Part shown: positions 55,556-64,000 of the stretch, piece after piece
How the letters are laid out: each line of letters starts with the position of its first letter
How positions within the stretch are numbered: the stretch's first letter is position 1
DNA from: Myotis daubentonii
Taxonomy: Eukaryota; Chordata; Mammalia; Chiroptera; Vespertilionidae
Reading direction: 5' to 3'
NCBI RefSeq assembly: GCF_963259705.1
Contig: NC_081841.1
Coordinates: 32,329,358-32,393,357 of the forward strand
DNA length: 64,000 nucleotides
Program-made: the position numbers and the translations under genes
Notes under the pieces: model-generated
Told to the model about the DNA's origin: nothing
What the model saw: only the letters and a program-made list of their open reading frames with translations
The model's database searches: none

Positions 55556-55920
55556 TTTGTCTATTTTGGCTGCTGTAACAAAATACAATAGACTGGGTAT
55601 CTTACAAACAATAGCAATTTCTCACAGTTCTAGAAGCTCGAAGTTCAAGATCATGGTGCCATCATGGTCAAGCAAGGGCTCTCTCCTGGGTCACAGACTT
55701 CTTTTTTTGTGTCCTCACATAGCAGAGGGGTTAGGGGGTCTCCCTGGAGTCTCTTTTCATAGGGAATTAATCCCATTCATAAAGACTCGACCTTCATGAC
55801 CTAATCACTTCCTGAAGGCCCCACCTACTAGTACCATCACCTTTGGAGGTTAGGATTTCAACATATGAATTTTGCAGGGGGGGGGGGGGGGGCGCAAAGG
55901 GGACACAAACATTTAGATAA
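55556..55920 (-). mobile_element. MaLR (MLT1/MST-like) LTR, antisense
   Basis: TTTGGCTGCTGTAACAAAAT, CAATAGACTGGGTATCTTAC, TCACAGTTCTAGAAGCTCGA, CTAATCACTTCCTGAAGGCC and TTAGGATTTCAACATATGAA form the reverse complement of a MaLR LTR. A poly(G) run is at 55877-55893. Confidence 0.82.
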
Positions 55921-56109
55921 TAGCACAACCTTTGAAGCATGGTAGCAACTATCTCGGGTAAAAATTGCTGTTTAATATTTTAACCATGCTGTTCTGGCTT
56001 CTGTAATTATTTGCTTGCTAAAATAATAGAAAAGTTATTTTGATTTTCTGAACTTATATAAGTTATCCCATTCGACTGAATACTCCATTGATTGTGGTTT
56101 GAATACCCC

Positions 56110-56577
56110 ATTGGTTGTGGTCTTATTTGTCTTTCAAAACGCATTTCTCTGCACCTGGAGGCCCAGACAGCACAATTACTTTAAATTGCCTCAGTGGCTC
56201 CAGATAATGTGTTTCTGTTGACTCAGTGGTCCCAAGACCTGACCAGGACAGCACAATTACTTTAAATTGCCTCAGTGGCCCCAGATAATGTGTTTCCGTT
56301 GACTCAGTGGTCCCAAGACCTGAAACTATAATTAATCTTTGTAGATAACTAACTTGTTCAATCTAAGCTTCTGTAACAAACTGCTTTTGCAAACCAGGTT
56401 CCTCATTCCAAACCTCAAGATGTAATCAATACCTTTGTGACATTTGAGTCTGATGCTTCGGCCAAGGGGGCACTGAGAGATTTGGAGCCACTTCTCCCTT
56501 GCAGTCACCGGATTTATTGATTAAATAACTCATTGATTTGATCTTGCATCCTGTGTGTCACTCGTGGGGACATTACA
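56110..56577 (+). mobile_element. ERV-type LTR with an 81-bp tandem duplication
   Basis: The units at 56166-56246 and 56247-56327 both begin GACAGCACAATTACTTTAAA and differ at only a few bases. Downstream are a GGATTTATTGATTAAATAAC signal-like region and an end near GGGGACATTACA. A duplicated U3 block is typical of retroviral LTR enhancers. Boundaries are approximate and no internal genes are present. Confidence 0.6.
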
Positions 56578-56582
56578 ATACC

Positions 56583-57480
56583 TTAAGGCCATTTTCTCCT
56601 ACATCTTCTAGAAATATGAAATATAGGCACAGTTTTTATGCTTGGGTGTAGGTCTACTTTGGATTTAATTTCCTGTGTGGTGTGAGAGATTGAAGTTTGG
56701 CAGGGGGCAGGGGGAGAGGAGGGGACTTTGGGAAGATTTTTTGTTTGTTTTGGCAATGTATTCATTCAGTTTTGATATCAGGATTTTGTTGGGCTCATAA
56801 AATGAATTTGGAACTATTTCCCTCCTCTGTTTTTTGAGGGGAAAATTGATAAGATTATTATTTTTTCCAAAATATTTTATAGAACTCAAATGTAAAGCCA
56901 TGTGTATTTGGAATTTTCCTTATAAATGGCTTTTATTTAAGAACGTAATTTCTTTACAAGATATAGTGGTACACAAATTTTCTCTTTTCTCTTTCTTCTT
57001 GTGTTAGTGTAGATAATCTGTTCTTTGGAAGGAATAATCTAGGTTTTAAATGTCTTGGCACAGAGCTGTTCAAACTATTTCCTTAGAACCCTTTTGATGT
57101 CTATAGGATTTTTATTGCTACCCCCTCTTTCATTCTTAATATTGATAGTTTGCATTGTCTCCTGTGTTTTATTGATCAGTATAGCTTGAGATTCGTCCAT
57201 TTTATTTAGCTTAAAAATGATTTTTATTGACTTTATATTTTCTAATTTTCTCTAAAATTCCCTCTTTGATTCACTGTTTATTTAAAATTTTTTTAGTTGC
57301 CAAATAGTTGGAGATTATCCAGGTATCTTTTTTAAGAGGGTTTATTTAGATAAATTTTACATACAGCAAAACCTAACTTTTAAAGTTTACAGTTGTATGA
57401 GTTTTAACACACATATACTGCCATGTGACTAGCACCACAGCCAAGATATAGAATTTTTCATCATCAGCTGAAGTTGAGGA
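56583..57480 (-). mobile_element. Old L1 (antisense ORF2 and adjoining sequence)
   Basis: Antisense RT-region text such as TTTTGATATCAGGATTTTGT, TCATAAAATGAATTTGGAAC and TTTATTGATCAGTATAGCTT. 57310-57480 looks like another L1-derived segment. Confidence 0.7.
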
Positions 57481-58006
57481 AGAATGAGGCTCAAAAAGTC
57501 TCCCAAACACTAAGAACAGCATGTGCAGAAGAAACTCCAAAGCTGATAAGGCTTCTCATGCTTGAAAAATTCTAAGTAGCTTAATGTGGAATAAATAAAC
57601 AAAGATGCAGTGAGTTGGAAGGATTGCTAGAGACTGGTTTGTGATTGAAAGGGCGAGGACTACGCCCTCCATCTTTTCCTAGATCCTCCATTTTGGGGCA
57701 GCCATGTGCTAGGCAAGACTTCTTCCCGGAAGACCAAGCCTCTGCTAGCCACACCCAGGATTTCTTTAAACTAACCAATGACAATCAAGGGAAGTGCGCG
57801 CCATAGATATGACCACATCCTGTGTAACAAGACACCGACTTGTGCCTGGCCAATCGGCGGGGCCCACAGTCCCCTCTCCTCCCCTTACTCCACCCCCCTA
57901 TAAAACTCCTCTTCCCACTGGGCTAGCTCTCTCTCTGCCACTTGCTTCTGTGCCAGTAAGGAGGGTAGGGGAGCCAAGCCCGAGTTTGAATAAAAGACTC
58001 TTTGCT

Positions 58007-60362
58007 GATTGAGAAACTAAGATGGCAGCATAGATAAACACCGGGAAATTGCAGCCTCCCACAACAATTGAAAATTACATCAAAAACACAAAATGGACAT
58101 CATCCAGAACTTCAGGAAGGCTGGCTGAGTGTAAATTCTACAACTAGAAGGAAAGAAAAGCACACTGAGAGCCAGAGGAGCTGCGGAGGTGGAGTGCAGA
58201 GGTACAGGGGTCCGCACGCGTGGAAAGGGTCTGGCACCTGAGGACTCGGCTGTCTCTTTGAATCCCGAGGGAGACACAAGCTCCCGACGGCTCTGAAATC
58301 CGGTTCCGGGAAGTCTCTGGGGACCCAGAACTCATACGCGGAGAAACTGGTCTGTCTGGCAGCGGGCGATCTTGAGGGCGGCTTTCCCTCAGAGGTGCTT
58401 GCAGCCATTGCCGGAACACTGGGACTCGACTCTTTAGGGCGGGGCTGAGGCTCCGCCATAGCTGCTTGCTCCGCCCTTTGATTCCTTGAGACCCCGCCCC
58501 GCCCCGGCTGCGGCAGAGGCTTTTGCATATGAATGCCCCGGCCATTTGCAACCTGTAATTACCTAACTGCAGCCAGGCCAGATAGACCCAGAGCTTCCAA
58601 GAGAAGGCCCAAGGCCCCACAGCGGCTTGCATTGCTACACAGCTGAGCAGCATCAGGGCACTTCCAAACTCCAAAAAAAAGGAAGGGGAATCCACAGTTC
58701 TCTTCGTAGTTCCTGCTGTGTAACCTCAGGCAGAGGCTAAATTAGCACCTCCTTAGATCCAAGAGCCACTGTACCCAGTGGTCAGAGGGGGACCATCCAG
58801 ATCACAACTCCTCATATCCATAAGGGACACACTCAGGGTGCAGTCTCAGTGAGCACCAAAGCCCCACTGAAGCAAGCCTTGCTCCAGAAGGGTGTCTCCA
58901 GCACAGAAGTTCTCCCACTGCAGACACAACTGATTCTCACTGCCAATTGGCCTGGAGGTCAATTCCTCCCAGTGATCCTACAACAACCAAGGCATAGCTA
59001 CAACAAGACTGTGCACAAAGCCCATAAGGGGGTGCACCAAGAGTGTCCACCTCAGGTAACTGGAGAGGCTGAGCCACTGGGCCCTACAGGACACCTAGCA
59101 CACAAAGCCACTCTATCAACACAGGGAAGCAGCCAAAATGCAGAGACAAAGAAACAGGTCACAAATGGCAGAAACGGAGGAAAGCAAATGACTGGATATA
59201 GAGTTCAAGGCCACGTTTATAAGGTTTTTCAAGAATTTTATGGAAACTGCCGATAAATTTAATGAGTCCCTCAATAAGTATAGTGAGACCATGGAGGACA
59301 TGAAAAAGGACCAACTAGAAATTAAGCATACACTGACTGAAATAAAGAATAATTTACAGAGATCCAACAGCAGACAAGAGGATCCCAAGAATCAAGTCAA
59401 AGATTTGAAATACAAAGAAACAAAAAATACCCAACCAAAAAAGAAAAGAGATTCCAAAAATATGAAGATAGTGTAAGGAGCCTCTGGGACAACTTCAAGC
59501 ATACCAACATCAGAATTATAGGGGTGCCAGAAGAAGAGAGACAGCAAGTTATGGAAAACCTATTTGAAGAAATAATGACTGAAAACTTCCCCTACCTGGT
59601 GAAAGAAATAGACTTACAAGTCCAGGAAGCGCAGAGAACCCCAAACAAAAGGAATCCAAAGAGGACCACACCAAGACACATCATCATTAAAATGCCAAGA
59701 GCAAAAGACAAAGAGAGAATCTTAAAAGCAGCAAGAGAAAAACAGTCTGTTACCTACAAAGGAGTACCCATATGACTGTCAGCTGATTTCTCAACAGAAA
59801 CTTTGAAGGGAGTAGCAAGAAATATTCAAAGTGATGAATGCCAAGAACCTACAACCAAGATTACTTTATCCAGCAAAGCTATCATTCAGAATAGAAGGTC
59901 AGATAAAGAGCCTCACGGATAAGAAAAAGCTAAAGGAGTTCATCACCACCAAACCAGCATTATATGAAATGCTAAAAGGGATTCTTTAAGAAGAGGAAGA
60001 AGAAAAAGGAACTCTTCCCATTTGCCACAGCATGGATGGAACTGGAGAGTGGATAAATACCACATGATCTCACTCATTTGTGGAATATAATGAACAACAT
60101 AAACTGACGAACAAGGACTGATCCAGAGACGGAGAGGCATTGATTGGACTGTCGGGCTTTGGAGGGAGGGGAGGGGAGGGTGGGGGTAAGGGGGAAAGAT
60201 CAACCAAAGGACTTACATGCAGGCATATAGGCCTAACCAATGGACACGGACAACGGGGGGGCGGGGGGGTGAGGGCATGAGCGGGGGGGGGGATAGAGGG
60301 TAACGTGGGGACAAGGACACATATGTAATATCTTAATCAATAAAAAATATATTAATAAAAAA
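58007..60362 (+). mobile_element. HAL1-like element, copy 3, with an L1-type 3' end
   Basis: The 5'UTR (GAAACTAAGATGGCAGCATA) and broken ORF1 match copy 1. After the ORF1 stop the sequence changes to L1 ORF2 C-terminal and 3'UTR text (CCACAGCATGGATGGAACTG, ACCACATGATCTCACTCATT, TAATATCTTAATCAATAAAA) instead of the HAL1 3'UTR. AAAAGACTCTTTGCT flanks it (57992-58006, 60363-60377). Confidence 0.9.
59138..59988 (+). pseudogene. HAL1/L1 ORF1 protein, broken (copy 3)
   Basis: Segments match copies 1 and 2: KFNESLNKYSETMEDMKKDQ (coiled coil, with an extra NKYSETME-like repeat), [20 protein letters not shown] and [20 protein letters not shown]. Frame breaks lie near 59475 and 59800, and a TGA at 59773-59775 is at the same CGA codon as in copy 1. 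Confidence 0.82.
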
Positions 60363-60956
60363 AAAAGACTCTTTGCTTTTGCATCGGACATGGCTGGCTC
60401 CCTGGTGGTCTTTTGGGGATCCTGAAATCTAGGCATAACAGTGATAAGGATGTATTTCAAGCAGAACAAGGTGAAGCTTCTTCCCAAGTTTCCTAAGCAA
60501 GCATGAGATTCTATGACCAGATCCCTACTCTAAAAAGATCTCTCTGTAGGCAATGTGGACGACAGATTGGTGGGGGTGAGATGGAAACAGGGATGCAAAA
60601 CAAGTGAGAGATGGTGAGGGCCTAAATCGCCACTGTCACAGTGGGACAGAGAACAGAACACCCTTTTGGAAGAATAATGCACCAGACAGTTCCTTAATTG
60701 CCAAATGTTGCAGCCTCTTTTAGTTTTAATCCTGCCTGGCTTCTCTCTACCACTTTGACACTCTTAATTATCTTCCTTTTTGGAAGTTTACTTCCTTTGT
60801 TGTAACACATCAAACTCTTCCTTCTAGTAGCTTACTTTTCCTCAGTCCCCCACAGAGACTCGTTCACTACTTACTCCCTACATTTAGTTGTTACTTTAGG
60901 TTCTCTTTCTTCATCACCTCCTATACTCTTTAGAAGAGAACTTACCCTCATGGCTC

Positions 60957-61548
60957 TGAAACAGGAATTTTTCCTAAAACAGGTTTTAGGAAAATGTAGA
61001 AATCAAGGGGACCATGGAAAGAAGCACAGGGCTGCAGAACTGCAGAAGTATATTTCCATAGAATAGGGAAACTGAAAAGCTGCAACAGGTACATTTCCAT
61101 AGAATGAGGGAGCTGGGAACAGCAAAAGGTCTATATTTACAAAATAAAGGGAAGGAAGCACTTCGTGCAGAAGGAGAAGAAGAAAGCCCAAAGGGAATAG
61201 GAAAACAACAAGGAAGGTGGGGGCGACCTCACATGTCGCATGTGAGGTTGACCTTTGAGCTCAGGAGTTACTATAGTAACTAGTCTAAGGGAATAGTGAC
61301 CAACCAGAGGGGATATCAAGGCACAAGGATCTGTAGCCTCATAGGAAAAAGGAATTCTGTGGGACCCTTTCCTCCTCCCCATGTGGGAGTCCATTCTTGG
61401 GACTCTTTCCCTCTCCCCACGTGGGAGTCTGTACTTGTTATTCAATAAATCTCCACCTTTGCTATACTATCCTCTGTCCGTGGATTCATTCATCGACTCC
61501 AGCGGACAAAGAATCTGAGTTCCAGTCCAGCCCCAAAATTCCGTTTCA
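60957..61548 (+). mobile_element. ERV-type LTR
   Basis: Starts TGAAACAGGAATTTTTCCTA and ends AAAATTCCGTTTCA (TG...CA with short inverted ends). It has a duplicated CCATGTGGGAGTC / CCACGTGGGAGTC block, repeated TTTCCATAGAAT words upstream, and TTCAATAAATCTCC as a poly(A) signal. No clear target duplication was found. Confidence 0.65.
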
Positions 61549-62214
61549 ATATAATTGCTTTCCCTTTGTGGATTCTAATTTATTAAATTCTTAATAAATT
61601 AGTAGGCAGGATTCTAGAATTAATTTCTCATTAATGCTATATAGTATGTGAGATTTGTTCATATCCTAGAGAGCATATTTAAATATGTCTCACTAACATT
61701 TTTCTGGATTCACCTAGGCAGTTCTGCGCAACTTAACAAAGGAGATATGCTCTGGAAAAATGCTTCCTTAGGTGGTTCTGTGGTTGTTCCAATGTCATAG
61801 AGTGCACTTCCACAAACCTGGATGGTAAGGTAGAGCCTACTATTGTAATTGTACCAGCTATACTTTTTTAGGTCTGAAAGCACAGTGGGTTTGTTGGCAA
61901 CAGCATCGCCACAAAAACATGAATAATTGCGTGCAAGCCCTGATATTTGGCTTCTCTCTTTGTAATGCAAATGTATGACTTAAGCTTTGAATTATGAGGG
62001 ATTAAAAGGGACATCCAGAGGCTATCTCTGTCTCTAATAAACGCATTGCCAATCACTGGACTAGACAGAGAGCCAGGCTACCTCCCCCTACTGAAGCTCC
62101 TTTGTTTAACATCTTGATTTATTTCTTTAACTGACCACTTGAACTGGTTGCTTTTTTCTCTCCTGGCACTTCAGATTCCCACTCTTATGTTTTAAATTCA
62201 GCAATAAGGAGTAA

Positions 62215-62420
62215 GCCCTTGCCTGGCCAATGTGGCTCAGTGTTTGAGCATTGACCCATGAACCAAGCGATCACCAGTTTGATTCCCTGTCAGGGCACAT
62301 GCCCGGGTTGCAGGCTCAATCCCCAGTAGGGGACCTGCAGGAGGCAGAGGATGGATGTTTCTAATCTCTCTATACCTCTCCCTTCCTCTTTCTCTAAAAT
62401 CAATGAAATGTATTTTTCTA
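62215..62420 (+). mobile_element. Ves SINE
   Basis: CCCTTGCCTGGCCAATGTGGCTC head, TTTGATTCCCTGTCAGGG box, CTCTCCCTTCCTC and AAATCAATGAAATGTATTT tail. Confidence 0.92.
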
Positions 62421-62700
62421 TCTCTAATTTCTTTATTGGTTAAGGTATTACAAATGTGTCCTCATCCCCTTATTAACCGCCCCCCCCCCCCGCCGCCCCG
62501 CCCCAGCCCCCCTGCCACTCATGCTCTCATCCCCCTGTTGTCCATGTCCATTGGTTTGGCTTATATGCATGCATACAAGTCCTTTGGTTGATCTCTTCCC
62601 CTTACCCCCACCCTCCCCTACTTCCCCTCTGATGATTGATAGTCTGATCGCTGTTTCTCTGTCTTAGGATCTGTCCCTGTTAATCAGTCTATGTTGTTCT

Positions 62701-63496
62701 CTACATTCCACAAATGAATGAGATCATGTGGTATTTATCTTTCTCTGACTGGCTTATTTCACTTAGCATAATGCTCTCCAGTTCCATCCATGCTGTTGCA
62801 AATGGCAAGAATTTCTTCTTTTTTACTGCAGCGTAGTATTCCATTGTGTAGATGTACCACAGTTTTTTAATCCACTCATCTGCTGATGGGCACTTAAGCT
62901 GTTTCCAAATCTTAGCTATGGTGAATTGTGCTGCTATGAACATAGGGATGCATATATCTTTTCTGGTTGGTGTTTCTGGCTTCTTGGGATATATTCCTAG
63001 AAGTGGGATCACTGGGTCAAATGGGAGTTCCATTTTTAGTTTTTTGAGGAAACTCCATACTGTCCTCCACAGTGGCTGCACCAGTCTGCATTCCCACCAG
63101 CAGTGCAGAAGGGGTCCTTTTTCTCCACATCCTCTCCAACACTTGTTGATTGTTGATTTGTTGATGATAGCCATTCTGACAGGTGTGAGATGATACCACA
63201 TTGTCGTTTTGATTTGCATCTCTCCTATAATTAGTGACTTTGAGCATGTTTTCATGTCATTCGGCCTTCTGTATGTCCTCTTTCGAAAAGTGTCTATTTA
63301 GGTCCATTGCCCATGTTTTGATTGGATTGTTTATCTTCATTTTGTTAAGTTGAATGAGTTCCCTGTAAATGTTGGAGATTAAACCCTTATCGGTGATATC
63401 ATTTGCAAATATGTTCTCCCATGCAGTGGGCTTTCTTGTTGTTTTGTTGGTGGTTTCCTTTTCTGTGCAAAAGCTTTTTATTTTGAAGGCATCCAA
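62701..63496 (-). pseudogene. L1 ORF2 C-terminal region, broken
   Basis: 63496-63257 reads [19 protein letters not shown]. 63255-62701 reads [20 protein letters not shown] and [20 protein letters not shown], then [20 protein letters not shown]. This is the cysteine-containing C-terminal domain of L1 ORF2p. One frame break separates the two segments. It has no RT or endonuclease of its own on this strand. Confidence 0.87.
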
Positions 63497-63497
63497 A

Positions 63498-63853
63498 CTG
63501 GAAAAGAAGAAGTAAAACTGTCCTTATTTGCAGATGACATGATACTGTACATAGAAAACCCTAAAGACTCCATCAAAAAATTATTAGACTTAATAAATGA
63601 ATTCGGCAATGTAGCAGCATACAAAATTAATGCCAAGAAATCTATGGCATTTCTTTACACCAATAGTGAACTTACAGAAAGTGAGACTAAAAAAGCAATC
63701 CCATTTACCATCGCACCAAAAAAATTAAGATACCTAGGAATAAACCTAACTAAGGAGGTAAAAGACATATGCGAAAAACTACAGGATACTGAAAAAAGAG
63801 ATAGAGGAAAACATAAACAGATGGAAGAACATACCGTGTTTATGGATTGGTAG
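63498..63853 (+). pseudogene. L1 ORF2 reverse-transcriptase palm fragment
   Basis: The frame includes LFADDMILY, the catalytic FADD motif of L1 reverse transcriptase, then [20 protein letters not shown] and [20 protein letters not shown]. It ends at a stop at 63851-63853. Upstream RT motifs and the endonuclease are absent because the copy is truncated. Confidence 0.87.
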
Positions 63854-63892
63854 AATCAACATCATCAAAATGTCCATACTAGCTCATAGCCA

Positions 63893-64000
63893 CTTGGCCT
63901 GGAGGTCAAACCCTCCCTGGGATTAGCTACAACAATCAAGGTTTAACTATAAGATTGCGAACAAAGACCACTAGGGGGTGCACCAAGGAAGCATAACAAA
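63893..64000 (+). mobile_element. HAL1/L1 5'UTR fragment at window edge
   Basis: CCACTTGGCCTGGAGGTCAA and TACAACAATCAAGGTTTAAC match the HAL1 5'UTR at 37336-37440 and 58950-59050. The element continues beyond the window. Confidence 0.8.

Larger units (their letters stand above)
57646..60440 (+). mobile_element. ERV solo LTR (about 425 bp), split by HAL1 copy 3
   Basis: Starts TGAAAGGGCGAGGACTACGC and ends AATCTAGGCATAACA (TG...CA). GTGAT is duplicated at 57641-57645 and 60441-60445. The sequence contains AACCAATGAC and GGCCAATCGG CCAAT-type boxes, a TATA-like CCCCTATAAAACTCC near 57893 and an AATAAA at 57989, so a complete U3-R-U5 can be read. No internal retroviral genes remain. HAL1 interrupts it at 58007. 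Confidence 0.87.
62421..63892. mobile_element. Young bat L1, twin-primed (3' end antisense, 5' part inverted)
   Basis: 62421-63497 is the antisense 3' end: a 3'UTR with CCATGTCCATTGGTTTGGCT, then ORF2 C-terminus. 63498-63892 switches to sense ORF2 from the RT palm (LFADDMILY at about 63527). Two open minus-strand segments survive (63255-62701 and 63496-63257). It is little diverged compared with the other L1 copies. Confidence 0.9.
45641..64000. other. Intergenic region upstream of ABCC9
   Basis: No host exon was recognised. Nearly all of it is the transposon sequence listed separately. Stretches with nothing clearly assigned are 48530-48980 (perhaps old L1), 49467-49699, 55340-55555 and 61550-62214. 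In the last, 61780-61860 resembles an old DNA transposon (ACCTGGATGGTAAGGTAGAGC text). Confidence 0.7.

Noticed and set aside
58112..58695. 138- and 183-codon minus-strand frames
   Set aside because: They are antisense to the 5'UTR of HAL1 copy 3, and the homologous part of copy 1 is broken differently.
57646..60440. Intact endogenous retrovirus
   Set aside because: Only LTR sequence is present. The interior between the LTR halves is a HAL1 element with its own target duplication; no gag, pol or env was seen.
45641..64000. A second host gene (for example CMAS, near ABCC9 in human)
   Set aside because: No exon-like sequence with splice sites was recognised; the region is transposon-derived.

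Overview
The window is mammalian nuclear DNA, almost certainly from a vesper bat (Vespertilionidae). It combines Ves SINEs, many HeliBat-type Helitrons (5' TC, 3' CTAG, A|T target), nonautonomous hAT elements with intact 8-bp target duplications, bat-type L1 3' ends and HAL1 ('half-L1') copies. That mixture is characteristic of this bat family. The species cannot be fixed from sequence alone.

The only host gene recognised is ABCC9 (SUR2, the sulfonylurea-receptor subunit of KATP channels). It is read on the minus strand and occupies roughly the left 44 kb. Twelve consecutive coding exons (exons 2-13) lie between 40785 and 8167. Every junction has GT/AG signals and every reading phase closes. 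They encode residues 1 to about 600: TMD0, the L0 linker and TMD1 up to its last helices. Both nucleotide-binding domains lie beyond the left edge. A GC- and CpG-rich block at about 44.1-45.6 kb is the likely promoter, with a candidate non-coding exon 1 whose splice donor would be at 44370/44369.

The introns hold most of the mobile DNA inside the gene. Intron 13 has two 5'-inverted L1 copies and a Helitron. Intron 7 has a head-to-tail array of three Helitrons plus a fourth element of another Helitron family. Intron 6 has a mariner MITE. Intron 4 has an old L1 and a perfect 22-bp palindrome. Intron 3 has a second copy of the intron-7 Helitron family. Intron 2 has two hAT MITEs close to exon 3, a full HAL1 and a Tigger-like element. 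Intron 1 has another hAT MITE.

From about 45.7 to 64 kb the window is intergenic and built almost entirely of nested transposons: an ERV-type LTR split by a 1.15-kb hAT, a hAT split by a Ves SINE, a Helitron pair, two further HAL1 copies (one inside a solo LTR), several MaLR/MLT1-like LTRs, a third Helitron of the intron-3/7 family, and a twin-primed young L1 at the right edge. No second host gene, tRNA, rRNA or CRISPR array was found.

The most unusual item is the hAT at 47114-48263. Between a decayed hAT transposase C-terminus and its 3' terminal repeat it carries a stretch that reads as the C-terminal tail of an arthropod-type non-LTR retrotransposon reverse transcriptase. That is what one would expect if the DNA transposon passed through an invertebrate genome before entering the bat lineage.
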